DNA from: Bugula neritina
Lineage: Eukaryota > Bryozoa > Gymnolaemata > Cheilostomatida > Bugulidae
DNA: 64,000 bases
NCBI GenBank assembly: GCA_964035545.1
Contig: OZ037771.1
Coordinates: 13,396,980-13,460,979 of the forward strand
Direction: 5' to 3'
Shown: in pieces, positions 35,346 through 49,300 of the stretch
How the letters are laid out: the number at the start of each line of letters is the position of its first letter
Position numbering within the stretch: position 1 is the first letter of the stretch
Notes under the pieces: generated by a model
Database searches by the model: none
Seen by the model: only the letters and a program-made list of their open reading frames with translations
Told to the model about the DNA's origin: nothing
Position numbers and translations under genes: made by a program

Positions 35346-36720
35346 CGATGCTGAGGCCATTACCTTGATAGGTTACCTATGTTATCAAGTTTGTGATTAT
35401 CTATTTGAAATAAATAGTGTTACCATAAAGGGAGTAAAGTATAGCATAGTGTGAGACACGCAGCTTTAGGCCGTGCATGCTCTACACAATGTAAGTCTAT
35501 AATAAAGCAGCTAAAATTGATTAGTTTTGCTAGGGTTTCCATTACCTCTTGTGTATAAATCACAGCAGCATAGATTATTATAAAAATATTTGTTTAGGGC
35601 TTCTATCACTCAATAAAGTATTAAATGTAATGCTGGCTGCTATTAGATAATATGTAGTTATTGATATTATAGTATTTACAATCAGTATTACATAAGAACA
35701 GCAGCTGTCAAGGTAGCTGCCACTTACTGACAGCAGAGTAACTAGAGTCAGCAATATGGCATACATACTTCGGTAAGAGTTAACGTACTTGTGCTTTACA
35801 TATAGGAGAGACATACTGTATGTGTTTATCTTTTAATATTAATGGGTAGGTGTAGAATAGAAATGTATATTATGTATGCTTAATATTATAATATTTCTGA
35901 TGTGCTCGTTAAATGTGTTTACATCATATAATATTATATTACAAGTGTAAGTAATGTAGTAATGTATGTGTTTCATACCGTATTACAAGCGTATTACAAG
36001 CGTATAATGACTATACTGTAAATCCTCTAGTAGCTAGTTGCTATGAAGAGTATTGAGTAGAGACATTATACTAATTACATTGCGATTAGCTGACCAGTGG
36101 ATAGATTTTATGATTTAGTGTATAGTCACAGCATTATGTAATGACTGTCCAATAAGAAAGGTGATGTGGATGCTTGTGAAGGCACCACCATCCGTTAGCT
36201 ATAGTGAGTCATATTTTCAGACATATCCTCACTTGATGCTTCAGTGGAAAATACGTGTGTTTTTGCCGATTATCATTTTTTATTAAACTAGTGGTAAGTT
36301 TTTTACATTTAGCAAAGTTTGGGGGGTGGGAGAATATGTTTTTAATTTTTTTATTTTGATCTGCCGTTTATGAGCAAAGAATCGCATTTTTTCTAAAAGC
36401 TAATTGTTGTTAACTTGCCGGGCCAAGTAATTACTCTTTTCCTATCTGATACATAAGCTCTTTGCACGCAAAATACCAAGAACGTGCCTTTCATTATGAT
36501 TTCAGTTTCAAAATGGCGAGTTTCATTAGATTAGGCCGTCATAAACCCTCAAGCGTTTATTATTCTTTGCACCTTTACAAGAAGGAAATGCAAGGTGGGA
36601 GCAAAAATTAGTTTTCCTAGAAATGCATTAACTCTATAATATATGTTATAGAGTATTATCTTCTTATTAAAGCATCAGACCATGTAGACAATAGAAAACT
36701 TTCTAGAGGAGGTTTTTGGA
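35346..36720. other. Intergenic, no recognised gene
   Basis: Unique AT-rich DNA. A minus-strand ATG frame with a signal-peptide-like start (about 35728-35766) is discussed as a finding. Nothing else is recognised. Confidence 0.5.
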
Positions 36721-36724
36721 AGGT

Positions 36725-36936
36725 AAGGAAGTAGCCGTGGTTCAGAGGTTAGAGTGCTTGCTTAGTAAACACCACGTCATGGGCTCCAACAAAGACCATT
36801 GGTGATATTAGAAAGAGCATCCAATCATAATTGCTCCTGTGCCCCATCAAAATAAGTCCTTAGCCTGATTTAACAAAAAAACCTTTCCACCAGGGCTTCT
36901 CACAGGGATGGTGACTATAAACTTGTGCAAGTTTAA
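36725..36936 (+). mobile_element. tRNA-derived SINE, copy A
   Basis: The 5' part looks like a tRNA promoter: GTGGTTCAGAGGTTAGAG fits a polymerase III A box, and GGGCTCCAAC sits about 37 bp on in the B-box position. The body (ATTGGTGATATTAGAAAGAG then CATCC) and tail (CACAGGGATGGTGACTATAA) are shared with copy B and the ECT2-intron copy. TGGAAGGT flanks it (36717-36724 and 36937-36944), a likely target duplication. Confidence 0.85.
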
Positions 36937-37034
36937 TGGAAGGTGAAGAGGGAGGGGTAGGATGTCTTAGAATTTATTCTGCAACAGCTGCCATTTCTAT
37001 TTATACACATTACTCGAAGTCATTTACATCTTAT

Positions 37035-37252
37035 CTCATGCAAGTTTATAGTCACCATCCCTGTGAGAAAACCCTTGATGGAAAGGAGATTTTCGTTGAA
37101 TCGGGCTTAGAACTTATTTAGGTGTGGCACAGGAGTAATTATGACTGGATGCTCTTCCTAGCATCACCAATGGCCTTTACTGGGGTTCGAACTCATAAAT
37201 TTGTGCTTACTAAGCTAACGTTTTATTCCTAGACCATGGCTGCTCCTTTTAT
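37035..37252 (-). mobile_element. tRNA-derived SINE, copy B (inverted relative to copy A)
   Basis: Read on the minus strand, it starts with CATGGTCTAGGAATAAAACG in A-box position and has GAGTTCGAACCCC, a perfect polymerase III B box, then the same body and tail as copy A. A perfect 16-bp target duplication, GTCATTTACATCTTAT, flanks it (37019-37034 and 37253-37268), so the ends are secure. Copies A and B form an inverted pair about 100 bp apart. Confidence 0.92.
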
Positions 37253-37268
37253 GTCATTTACATCTTAT

Positions 37269-38582
37269 GACAGACATAAAATGAATATAAAATTGTTTTT
37301 ACTTTTATTATACTACAAGGTAAAAATGCTGAAAGTCTTAGAAATATCAAAGGGATTAAAAATAATATGCAATTCTATAAATACAATAATCAGCATTAGT
37401 TGGAAATAACTGATTGGCCTTTTTATAGTAATGTTACTTAAAGTTCTAAATACCAATTCAATGAAGAAATTGAAATAGCAAATTAAGACCATTAAACAAA
37501 AATAGGAGAGATATGTTCATTATCACTTTTACAGTTTCATTAATTAAATGAAGAGACTTGCAATGTCTGCCAGTCAACATCGCTTCCATTATAGCTTTGT
37601 GTCTAGTAAAATAAATTAAATTACTTATTTATAATAATAATGCAATTCATTTACTCGCTGCTGCCGGAGTGGTACCACAGAGATTTACACTGCCAGTCAG
37701 ATAGTTGCTTTGAATATTGCCTTAATTAAATTATTGGGTTTTTTAATTCTCTTAGTAGCAGATAGTAGTCAAAGGATATGATGCAAGCTGCTGAGTCTAG
37801 GATAGTTGTTAGCTAGTTATTAACTTGCTTTCATTGTTTGCTGTTTCTAAACGCTTTGTTTCAGGAAAAGCAGTTGATATGTTGCTTCATTAAACAGGTT
37901 ATGTCTTTGTATGCTGCAGGTTTGCTAATTAAAATTCAGTTCTAGCTTATATAGAGTTAGGCTTATTGCTTCACCAGTGTTACTTTTTAGTAGTCAAAGT
38001 TGAAAAAGAAAACTGATTCGTGGCGGTATAATCCATGATTGATTGTAGCAGATAAAATTGTAGTGTTTAAGTTACTAGAATAATTTGAAATGCATAATAA
38101 CTTTAGAATTTAATCTTTAAACTAGTGATGAAAACTAAAGTGGAATAGCACTATTGCACACATTTTTGTAAGTAGTTGTGATAACAAACTTACATTGTTA
38201 CATAATTATAAATATACATGTAACATGACTAGAAGTATGGAATGTGATGTGCACATATTACTGCTGCTACAATCACTGAATTGGGAAATATAACATACCT
38301 TATAGGTATACTTGTATAGCAATGTGCCTTTTGGTTAGGCTTTTGCAGCTTCAATTTCTATAAATTCTGCTTCTTTACAAAGTCAGTTTTGACATTATTC
38401 AATATTGTAATGTATGTTTAAGAAAAGTAATTAGGGAACTAACCTATTATTTCCCCCATGTTTGTAATATACTTATATGGAATGTATTGCTATAACAAGG
38501 CCTGACTTGTTCATTCACAATAGTACACAGCTGTTACACCTTCTTACATTATTCATTGAACTTGCTACTTCTATGCCTGATC

Positions 38583-38621
<39 letters not shown>

Positions 38622-39367
38622 TATGCTTGAAAATCCACACTGATTTTCGTGGTGATCTTTAGCAATGGCTATCTGGTGTTTAACTAAATAAACCTGGTTG
38701 ATTTAACATTAATTAATTATTCGTCCAATTTTATTTTGTGTAAAAGATATGATTTTAAGACATGGTAAGACAGGTAAAGTTCCGAGTGTAATCTAAATTT
38801 TGTTAGTCTAGTGCTAAAAGCTGTAAAAAGTGCTAATAATGAACGCCTAAAATTGAGTTTATAATAGATAGAAACCCACACAAAATATATAAATAGCTAA
38901 TTAAAACAATTGTCTCTCAAACTTTTTATTCTTTACAATTTTTCTTCAATAATCCAGACTTTCCAGAAAACTCACATTTTCTGAAATTTAAAGCTTTGAA
39001 ATTATTTTATTACAACAAGAACTCTAAGTACTTGAATAGGGGCTTACAACTTTTTCTCCTGTGCACTTACACAACTTAGCTTAAATAAACCCTCTAAATG
39101 CTTGTGAATTAGAAAAATATGGAATTTATGTATTTTCTAAAAAGCTAAACCCTAGTTAACTTGCTAAGCAGAACTGATTATCAAAATATTATGATACGTG
39201 TTTACTTTGCCTGCAAGAGGTATCACTTATTCTATTGAACAATTGTAAGAACTTTTAACTATACTCATTAGAACAAGATTAAAAACATAAGAATGTGATG
39301 ATTTAGGTAACTAAATGTATTTTAGTTGCAAGCAAAACTCTTTAATATATGCATCTGGATTGTAGCA
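37269..39367. other. Intergenic / upstream of the CNG locus
   Basis: AT-rich unique DNA with a short (AT)n run near 38588-38615. No gene recognised. Confidence 0.5.
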
Positions 39368-39538
39368 ATGACTATCGGAGCCCAGAAGAAAAGAGCTTCT
39401 TTAGTCCGGCAGCAAAGCTCCAGTGAAGGTTTGCTGCTCTTATCCGGACGATGTTCAACTTTCAACAGTCTGCAGGGAGATAACTCCATGTATGTACAAA
39501 ACCCGCCCGACACTGCCTGTGAGGCAGACTACTTGCTG
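39368..39538 (+). CDS. Candidate alternative first coding exon of the CNG channel (1a)
   Basis: ATG 39368 opens 57 codons ending at a strong donor, CTG|GTGAGG, in phase 0, the phase needed by the CNG exon at 54670. The peptide begins MTIGAQKKRASLVRQQSSSE, a PKA-type basic/serine stretch like channel N-termini, and the GC content is clearly above surroundings. Assignment to the channel rests on position, strand and phase. It could be an unrelated gene whose next exon I cannot see. Confidence 0.5.
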
Positions 39539-39701
39539 GTGAGGGACACAAATCGGTCTGGGGAGTCTAACAACAGTGTGGTACTTGAGAGGAGCAAGGC
39601 CATTGGAGCTAAGGCTAGTAGAATACACATTATTATTGTAGAACATATAAGATAAATATTATTATAGAACCTTCAAGTATAAGACAATTATAATGTAATA
39701 A

Positions 39702-40049
<348 letters not shown>

Positions 40050-40731
40050 TTAGTAATAATTCTTATTTTGAGTTAATATTTATAAAAAGTTTAGTAAGTA
40101 GTTTTGCAATGAAACTGTGTATTAAAATGTTTTTGAATTTGAATACAGTAAAAGCGTGTGGCAAAAGTTTAGCTTTAAAAGATTACAACTACGAAACTTT
40201 GTTTTTATTCAAAGTCTTTTTGTATAAATAATCAACACATTATTTTTCCATTTCTAACAATTTAAAGGTTGACACCTGCAGACAGTTTTGTTGTATTGTG
40301 TTATGAAGTAAGGAGTGACTGAAAAGCTGAATGCTGCAGTTCCTATAAATGCTATATTTTTGCGGAGTGTAGTGTTATGTTTAAGTCCAATATGAAAGCT
40401 TTCACAATTTGTCTTATTGCTTATTATATCTAACAAAACATGTCTGCTCAATAGATACATATGGTCACAGGCTCTAAATATTGAAAAAAGAGTCATTTTC
40501 AAAACAAAAATATAGTGTTAATATATTTAAAAAGAAACTGTGCATTCAAAACTAGAATTAGAACATATATAATTAGAATAAAAATATTGTAGCCATGAGT
40601 TATATTGCAATATAGTAACAGACACATGTCAGTGTTTTATATTACAGGGTATATAATATGTTATAATAAGGCATATTAGACTATAGCCTTAAGATATATT
40701 ACAGTATAGCTTGAGGGTATATTACATATTC

Positions 40732-40848
40732 ATGAGCAAAGCATGTCTAGTAAACCTAATGCCCTTTAATAAAGGTGATGGTGGATGGAAGATAATAATT
40801 GTATGCATGAGAGAGTTATGTCTTGTTGCAGCTGGTATATCTGCACAA
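40732..40848 (+). CDS. Weak candidate alternative first exon
   Basis: ATG 40732 opens 39 codons ending at CAA|GTAAAG in phase 0. The peptide has a hydrophobic middle and no known motif. Position and phase would allow splicing to the CNG body, but there is no composition shift. Kept only as a possibility. Confidence 0.15.
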
Positions 40849-43020
40849 GTAAAGGTAGTAATTATAACTTTCCAATCAGATGTTATTGTAAAGATTATAC
40901 AAGAGTCTATCTAAAAGTATTATATGTACATTGTGGTACAATAACCTCAGTCTTATGATCACTAAGACTCATCAGGCTTTGAATCTGTTTGTTGAACTTA
41001 CATCTTCTTCATGTTACGAGGAGTGTTCGCTTAGAAAAAGTAGGATATTTCTTTGGATTACTTGGTCTACAGATGTTAGACATTGACCAATGAATAGTCA
41101 GTAAATAATATAGTTTATAGTTTAAACAAGCAGATGGAAAATTTAGTTCTACTGCATCTCTTTTTAAGGAGCTGTACAAAGTTTTATGTTTTTGTATATA
41201 TTATAATTCAAGTGTAAACTCGGGTCTTCTTATTTTTAGTTTCAAGTGTTCTGTATGAAACTTAGCTTAAGTATTCTTCATTAAGTTATTCATTTGTTTG
41301 TTTCAGTTGCTGTCACAGCAGTAAAATTCTAATTTCTCCTCTAATTTTTGTCCTATGATTATGATATTTTTAACACATCATTCTTAGACCTGCTTTCAAC
41401 TTTCCTACCATAACTATATGTACAGGCAGCTATTAGATTTTTAAAATATAGGCCTCTCGCTTTACTGTGCTGGTCAAAACATCATCAATTTGGTTTTAAC
41501 TTTCTCATCATCATCAATAATCCTGTGAAGATTCAAACCTAGCTTTTACTAAGCCTGTAATTTAAGTCAAAAAAATCAAGTCCAAAGATCTTCTATCTTT
41601 TAGTATGATAACTTTGAATGGAAGTTTATATAAAGCAAAAATTACAGCCTAAATTTAAAAATATTCTACTCTATTTAAACACAAATTTTAGGAAAGACAA
41701 CTGAGTTATTCATATTTTTGAAATAGCAACTTGATCATAAATTTCAACTATTAAATTAGTGAAATTCAAAGCTTCAAGATATATCTATACATGTAGATGC
41801 AACCAATAGAAGAAAGACTTTACATATCTCGCTTCTATAAATCTATGAATAATTTGGTTCCATCAAAGATTTGTTACTTCACATGCTAGTTTTAGTAGTG
41901 CCTAAGTTACTTTCAAATTCTACCTTACAAAGTCACACTATAGTGTTTATAGCTTATTCATATGTTGGATATAAATTTGCTGCCTTATAGGAGTTGTATT
42001 CCTTTTTTTGCCTGTTACTAAAAGCAAGGCAGCAATTTTTGCATTCTGTTAGCTTACAATAATTTTTTCTAACTGTTTCATGCTTTCCTTTTACAAACTT
42101 TCACAGCCACATTCTGAGTTATACGCTTTTATTTGATGTAAACTATTGTTTACACTCACAGTAGCCTTGGGACCTCAAATAGCAAAGATTATTATAGACT
42201 AAGGACCTCAAATCATGCTGTCAACATTGTCTGAAGGTTTTAATATGACACAAAAGTGATTGTGTTTGGATGAATGTTCTATTTTCACCCCCCCCCCTGG
42301 TATTGATGCGGCTTGGTTCACTAGTCTATTGCAACAGCTGGTTGTTGAGAATCCTTTTCTGTTCTATTTTGGTCCTAATTATTGATATAAGTCAATATCA
42401 TTACCTGATTGTTGAAGTCAAGCTCCGATACATAAGTTAATATTGTTGTATGGGATCTGGAGTCATGCAGCATGCCTCAACAAACTTGACACTAATGAAC
42501 CTAATTATTTTCTGTTATTTTTATTAACAATTTCTGCGAGGCTAAGAATTTCTCACACTATAACTCACATTTGCTGTGCAAGTTGCAAATTGGGTGCTAA
42601 TGTACACGACTTTGGTAGCTTTTCCAAAAATAATAATCAATATTTCCTCACATTTTTGTGTTTTAATATGTTTTCTTATTTCCTTATATATGCCAAAAAA
42701 AGTTTGTAACATAAAACTGTTCACAAACTGCAAAAATCATATATTCCTATAATATAGCATTCTTAGCGCTGCTCCTAAACAATCAAAGGAATATATTGGG
42801 TTATATGTGCACATGACAACAAGCCATATTAACTCATGTTTTTAGAGAACTCAGTCTTTGCTTCTATAAATTATGTCAAATATGCCAATCTCGGTTTCAT
42901 TAGGGGCTTGAAGTGGGAGGGGCAATCTTTTTTATTGCTAAAATTCAGAGTTTACAAAAATAGCTTTTTCTTTCTACATTAGATGGTTAACTGACTTTTT
43001 AAATTGCTCTTAATTGTTAA
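40849..43020. other. CNG 5' intronic / intergenic DNA
   Basis: Unique AT-rich sequence with a C10 run near 42289. No gene recognised. Confidence 0.45.
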
Positions 43021-43200
43021 CTGTATAGTATTATGATAAATATGTTTCATTGTGCGTGAAACATGTTACATAGTTGAATAGTACAGAGAAAGTGAAATCA
43101 GTATATACATAAAGCATTAGCTGTTTATCTGAAAGCTTTTTATAGCTTTTTCTCTGAAAGCTTGTATAGTAACAATTTATATTTATAGTCTAAAAGGAAA
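43021..43200 (+). repeat. Dispersed repeat, copy 1
   Basis: About 180 bp shared in direct orientation with 56505-56690, including AAGTGAAATCAGTATA and CTGAAAGCTTGTATAGTAAC. Identity is high enough to align by eye. Element class unknown. Confidence 0.85.
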
Positions 43201-43537
43201 CAGCTAGTTCCCAGTGATAAATAATATTTGCAACAAATAACTAGTTTTAAAACCAGAATAATACAAGTATATTAAGTATTTTCTTGGGATGTTGTAAGAG
43301 TTTATTGATCAGTTAATTTTCAGTATCACATCTGAGGTTTCACAAAGAGAGATGGCCATCACTTTGATCTCTGTTAGTGATTTTCTTTGCCTCTATCAAA
43401 ACTGATAGCTTATACTGCTGCAAGAATTGTATAATTCTATAGACTGGGCATAAAAATCAATGAAGCAGTAATGAGTGTACAGTTAGTATACTTAGAGGCG
43501 TTGAGTAGAGTGGTATACTCCAGATAGTGCTATTACC

Positions 43538-43630
43538 ATGTCTTATATGTCTATTGCACCAGCTTTAGCAGCTGCCTTTAAAACGACAGCGTATGTAGTC
43601 AACGGGGAACCTGATACTCTTGTGCAAACG
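43538..43630 (+). CDS. Candidate alternative first coding exon of the CNG channel (1b)
   Basis: ACC ATG at 43538 opens 31 codons ending at ACG|GTAAGC, a strong donor in phase 0, compatible with exon 54670. The peptide starts MSYMSIAPALAAAFKTTAYV. The exon is GC-richer than its flanks. There is no in-frame acceptor before the ATG that matches exon 1a's phase, so it behaves as a first exon and not an internal one. Confidence 0.5.
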
Positions 43631-45812
43631 GTAAGCTTACCCCTCTTTACATTAGTTCTGCTTTTAAGGTATCTCAGTCTATTATCACTTGTTTGAATTA
43701 ATCTTTTTCTGCACAAATAATTTCAAAGCATTTGAATAGAAAACTTTATTTGAATGTTTTTTTAATGAAAATCATAAAAAATTACAAAAAAAGTTTTTGG
43801 TAAGTTTTGGCAAACTATATTAAATTTTGATTCTTTTGCTTAAAATAGTAAAAATAAAAACTATATAGTAATTTGCACAAGAAAGTTTTTATTTATTGCA
43901 ACATAATTATAATGTTTTGTAACTAAAAGAAGTTTCTTTGCAATATATTCAGATGGATTGATAACGAGTTGTAGCTGTTTTGGCAGTCAAACATTCAAAC
44001 CACGCTTATCTTATAATTATATTTTAAAGAGCACTGACTTCTGCTTGTGAAATGATTAGAATTACAAGCTTGTACAACTCATGGTGTAGTTATGTTACCA
44101 GTGCCCACTCTACATCTGCAAGTGCAATCAAAACACTTACAGAAGCAAAAATATTCCAATTAACTAAATCTTATTCTGAAAATTTCAATTTGCTAAATTT
44201 CTGTTTGCTTGTGGTTACAACAAAGCAATACCTACTGACAGAAATAATAAAATAAAAGAAAGTTTTTGTGTTCTGTAAACAAGTTTGTAATGCATCTGAA
44301 AGCTATGCAAAGCTATGGCAAGACAGCAAGCTATGCTATAGTTGATATTATTGCATTAGTGTATCATAATACACATTATAGCGTATAATTATATTATACT
44401 GTTGCACATTATAGCACAATTTAGCACATGGTTATATGTGACTATAGATATTATACTACGCTATTACGTATTGTAGCATATTATGATTATATACTGCTAT
44501 ATATTATATTACATTACTAAATATTTTAGTATATGTCATTATATACTAATACATATTATGTTTCAATGGTAGTTCTCTTTTCATTATTCTACTTTTGTGA
44601 AAATTTGAGGTTGAGTTCAATTCCATAGATACTTCCATTGAATTAACTATTGACTAATATGATATATGGAACTATTTTTGTTTTTTAAAGTGTGTTATAT
44701 TTTCTACATAACATATTACAAACATATTACATAATGCACTTCTTACAGCTTGCAATGAAACTTACTTGCCAACAGTTTCTTTTAATTCAAAAGGTAAAAA
44801 TATTGTTAACAAAGTTATTTCAGAATAATCTTGAATAAAGTACTGATGACTCATCATGCTGCCAAGTTTATATAGAGAAAGTTCTGGAAGATGTAAAATA
44901 TTTTTAGAAAACTTTATCGTATTGCAAATAGGTATAATAGTTAGCCTATGCTATCAGGCTATATAGATGTGAGGTATTTTGCAATAATGACTAATTAATT
45001 ATTTGTGTTCAATAATAAACAATTGGTTGAGTTTATCAGAATTTGTGGCAGAAATAACTATAGAAAATAATACTATATACACTGTTATATGCTATTACAT
45101 GGTGCTTTATGCTTTTATATAGTGTTATATACTATTTTTCATACATGTGGTATGCCACTTATTCTATTTATTTGATTAAATAGAAATAACACTTAATACA
45201 CTGATATAAATTTTAATATGTCAAATAATAATTCTATGTAAAATTTTATTTATAGGTTTTCAAATCAGTGAAACAAAGTTAAAAAGTCATGCGTTCAGCC
45301 AAAGTATTTAAAAAAGTGATTGAAAACTTATCAAAAAGAAAAATCACTAATTTGAATTTTAATATTGAATTAAGCGAAAAATAAAATAGTGATGTAAGTT
45401 ATTACAATTTCTATCAAAGCCAGTTTTGACTTTGCTATAGGTTTACGAGGTATAATTTGTGTTAGAAATAGTGCAATAAGAATAACATAAAAGGGATTAG
45501 GCAGTCATCTGGTGACAATGTTCAACATACTTGCATGCAGTCTTACTGAACTGTCAAATGAAGAAAGTAACAAAATGGCTTATTATAACTATAAACAGCA
45601 TGTAGACATTGCAGTTATTCCTCAGCCTATAGGTATAAAGCTTAAAGAACCTCCTGACACACTTCACACATACAGTACTAAAATATTTATATACATCTTA
45701 GCTATTATATATAACAGACTGTTTGAAGGTTTCATGTTTGCTCTAACAATTTAGTTTTATAATGAATTTTGGTCGCTTGTTGATGACGTTTTGATTCGGC
45801 TTTAAAGAATGT
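43631..45812. other. CNG 5' intronic / intergenic DNA
   Basis: Very AT-rich, including degenerate ATTATA-type runs (44340-44560). The ATG frame near 45518 has no phase-compatible donor and is not called. Confidence 0.45.
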
Positions 45813-45999
45813 GGCATTATAAAACTAATAGCAATTATTACTGACTTTCATTGCGTGCTATTCTTAGCCGCTGCAACACTGGTTTTTAAGTTCAAAGTTT
45901 AAACGTTTAAGTCAGCTCAATAATTAAACTGTGTGTTGCAACAGCTAAAAATAGAACGCAATAAAAGTTAGCAATAATCACTATCAGTTTTATAATACC
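45813..45999. mobile_element. 187-bp fold-back MITE
   Basis: The ends are GGCATTATAAAACTAATAGC and, on the other strand, GGTATTATAAAACTGATAGT. The inverted arms extend about 65 bp (TTGCTAAC.., GCTATTCTTAGC.., GCAACAC) with a short loop. I see no clear target duplication, so the superfamily is open. Confidence 0.75.
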
Positions 46000-46301
46000 A
46001 AAGTCGGCTGGGAACATCAGAAATTCAAACTCATTCTGGACATGTTTGCATGAAATTTATCAGAAAACAAAATTGTTGGGGCATTCAACCTTCAAACACT
46101 CTGTAGATGGATAAATATGTATGTATATTTTAATGCTGCATAAATAGAGTGTGTCAGAGATTCTTTAAGTATCTGAAAGAGTTTATTGGTGGTAAAATTA
46201 ATCAAACGTAAGTGATTGCATAACAAATACTTATAACACAGTTACAGCGTAAACCTTGTTAAGTAACAACAGTACAGCACGCTAAGCAGGCTGGCTCTAA
46301 A

Positions 46302-46328
46302 ATGCTTATCAACGCTACACGGAACCAG
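46302..46328 (+). CDS. Weak candidate short first exon (9 codons)
   Basis: ATG 46302 opens MLINATRNQ and ends at CAG|GTATTT in phase 0, within a small GC-richer patch (46265-46330). It could be a minimal alternative first exon of the CNG gene. Too short to support alone. Confidence 0.2.
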
Positions 46329-49300
46329 GTATTTTATTATTATTTGTGTACGTCCCCTTTCTATGTTGATATGTTTAACTTACAGAATGTTTAATGGAAC
46401 TTTATTTAGCTTAATTGTGGATATACGATAATGAAAATTAGAATAATATAATATATTACCTAATTGTTATACAGAACTGCATGTGTTAAGATTGCGGCGT
46501 CTAGCTTTTTCTATACATGGTTTTATAAAGTTCTCTCATATTCTTTTGTAGTCGCATTCATACCAGAATATTATGATAGTTAAAAGTTTAGTTTCTTAAT
46601 TATTTCACTTGTTTTAAGTTTTTATGCTTCAGCTTTTATTACTGTGACTAATGAACACTTCAACCTTATGATTTATTCTTTAGAAAAATTATTATAACTC
46701 TATGTATAAAGTTATATTAATTTAATATAACTTTAATAATAAAAATTATATAATTAATATATAACTTTTATTTTAGTAAATTATATTTTTATACTTCATT
46801 GCTAGTTTTAGTGCTAGTTATATCAGCATCACTATACTAGCAGTTACTATAGACTTAGTAATATCAATCTTACTATAGACTGTGTCCCTATTGAATTACT
46901 CCAATCTTTTAGTTGGTTGTATACAAAAGAGTATAATATCAATTATGCACCTGGTCTCATATTTTTCTTACAAAAGCTATACGTGAAAGTTTTGCTATGC
47001 TATGCAGAAAGCTTCAAGGTTTTTAATTTATTTGACTAAAAGATAATGTGCACATTAACATAATACAGGCGAGTCAAAGTGTGTTAGAACTTCACCATAA
47101 GTTGTTGGTTTGGTTTTATTTTCCTACGAGGCAGAATACATATTCATAGTAATCACTATGCTGTGTTACAGGCTGTAAATCTGAAGCCTCAATTGTGACA
47201 CAGACAAAAGCTAGGTAGCTGATGACCTTTGACATTGTGTTTTCTAATCAATCATACGAGTGAACTATGCTAACAAAACTAGAGCTCTTCTCCATTGCCG
47301 TACTTTTATTTACATTAAAACAAAATTGCCCCAAGATATAATTTCCTGCAACTGACATTTAAATGTAACACCAACGCTTGTTATTATGCATGTCCGAGAC
47401 AAGATTTTAATTTTTATTATTCTAAAGATTAGATTTGTGTTTTGGGACCAAAAGCCTAGCAAATATGTTTGCAAACAATAATTTAAATTGAGGAAATTGA
47501 GAGCAAAATTTACGATAAGAAAATAATTTTTGATGCCTTTAAGACCTAAATGGTTTCCCTACTTATTTAACGTTACCATGGAGTAATTTTTCTACTACAA
47601 AAAAGTGCTAGCATTAGAAGCTGTCAAAATTATTTTATTTTGAAAATTGCTCAATTTATTTCAAGTGTTAGAATCCCAATCACATCTTCAATTCTGTAGT
47701 TATAGCTGATTAGTTTAGCATTTAGAGTTTTGAACTCAATAATTGAAACATTTGCTGCCCTAGCTTGACCTTAATTTTAACGGCTGCTGCAAGCAAGAGT
47801 TTGTATTCTAATATTATTAGGTGGTATATATCCTAATTAAAGTGTTGATAAAATTGGCTGGCTGCTTATTATATACCCACTTATATATGCTAGCCAGGTT
47901 GATGCTATAAGCAATCAATAATATCATAATAATTTGCACTTCAATGTTATTGAAATGTCAACAGCCAGAGTAGTTGTGAAACGCAGGTTCTTAATATACT
48001 GACATATTACTAGCAAGTTTCTATTTAACTGACACTTACACTCAGGTTTCCATATAGCTGACACTCATGTGCAAAGTTTCTATATAACTGACAGTTATGC
48101 TCATGTGTCTATATAGCTGACAGTTAGGTGCAGGTTGTATAAAACTGACACTTATCCGCAGGTGTCTATAATGTTGACATTTAGTATTTATTGCTATAGG
48201 AGCTGCAGCCTGACAGCAAATACTTACTCTGCTGTAACATTTGGTAAATGTATTGCATAATATATAAAGTTTGCCTTAAAGTCTTATAATAAGACAACAT
48301 ATTCATAGTAATGATTCCAAAAGGGCAGTGGCCCCTGTAAGGCATATTGGTGTGGGTGGGTATTGGCAACCCTTCATGTGTGGGAAAGTCTCTGAGGCTA
48401 AAGTATGACTCATCTTTCTCCTCCACTCCTGTAAACAATAAAGAAGTTCTACTTAAGAGCACAGTATCAGAGAAAGTCTACCTTGCCAAGGATTCACAAG
48501 CTGAAAAACTTTTTTAGCTATTCTCATTTTTCATTTGGTTTGTCATATTTATGCTTTGAAGTTTTTTGTGAAAAAAAGTATTTTAAGCCAATTTCAGTTT
48601 ATACTCTCTAATAGATAACAATCTATTTAATAGAAAATTCTTAATAAGATATTTCAATTTTTGTTAATGAATCCATATTAAAGTGTAAAGTAGCAAACTT
48701 GCCAATGGTTTTATGTATAAGTTAAGATCAACAAAATATCAGCTGAAAATGGCTGTGAAAATGTTAAAATCTTGTATAGGAATTTTGGCCCAAATGTTTT
48801 AATTTTCAAGACATTTGAGAAAAAATGATCTATATTACTGAAAAATTATGTAAGATTATAAATTTGAATTGCAAGTACAGAGTTATAACTGTTAGCTATT
48901 TGAATAAATCCTGATTCCTAATGCATGAGTTTCAAACTATCACATGAATTATGTTTCACTAAAGTTTTACTACATCTACCATACAGCTAGTTGTCTAAAC
49001 TTGATTCTGGAATGTTCCACAGCTCTTGCAACATGAAACTGTATTAGAGTAGCAAGGTAAACCATTAGACTCATCTATAAACTAACATGGGGCCTACACA
49101 ATGCATTCTAATGTTAGATGCTCTTTATTTATTAATGCATGTAGATAACTTATTGCATCAACTCCAATGCCCTTGCCTAACCTTTGCGCTGCCAATACCT
49201 TTTGACAGATTTATCCCTGGAGGACGAACTACAATGTAGCTGCAAATCACATGACATTATGTCTAGAATATTAATAAGGTCGTGCAGAGTAAGGTGAACA

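Noticed and set aside
36725-36800. Functional tRNA gene
   Set aside because: Only A-box and B-box-like blocks; no cloverleaf arms or acceptor pairing. Best explained as a SINE head.
36936-37121. 61-aa frame starting MEGEEGG
   Set aside because: Spans the junction of SINE A, unique DNA and SINE B; no coding support.
45512-45754. 80-aa plus-strand frame considered as another CNG first exon
   Set aside because: No donor in phase 0; the nearest GT gives phase 1 and is weak.
48005-48180. CRISPR-like array of repeats
   Set aside because: Repeats are imperfect tandem units with no unique spacers, in animal DNA.
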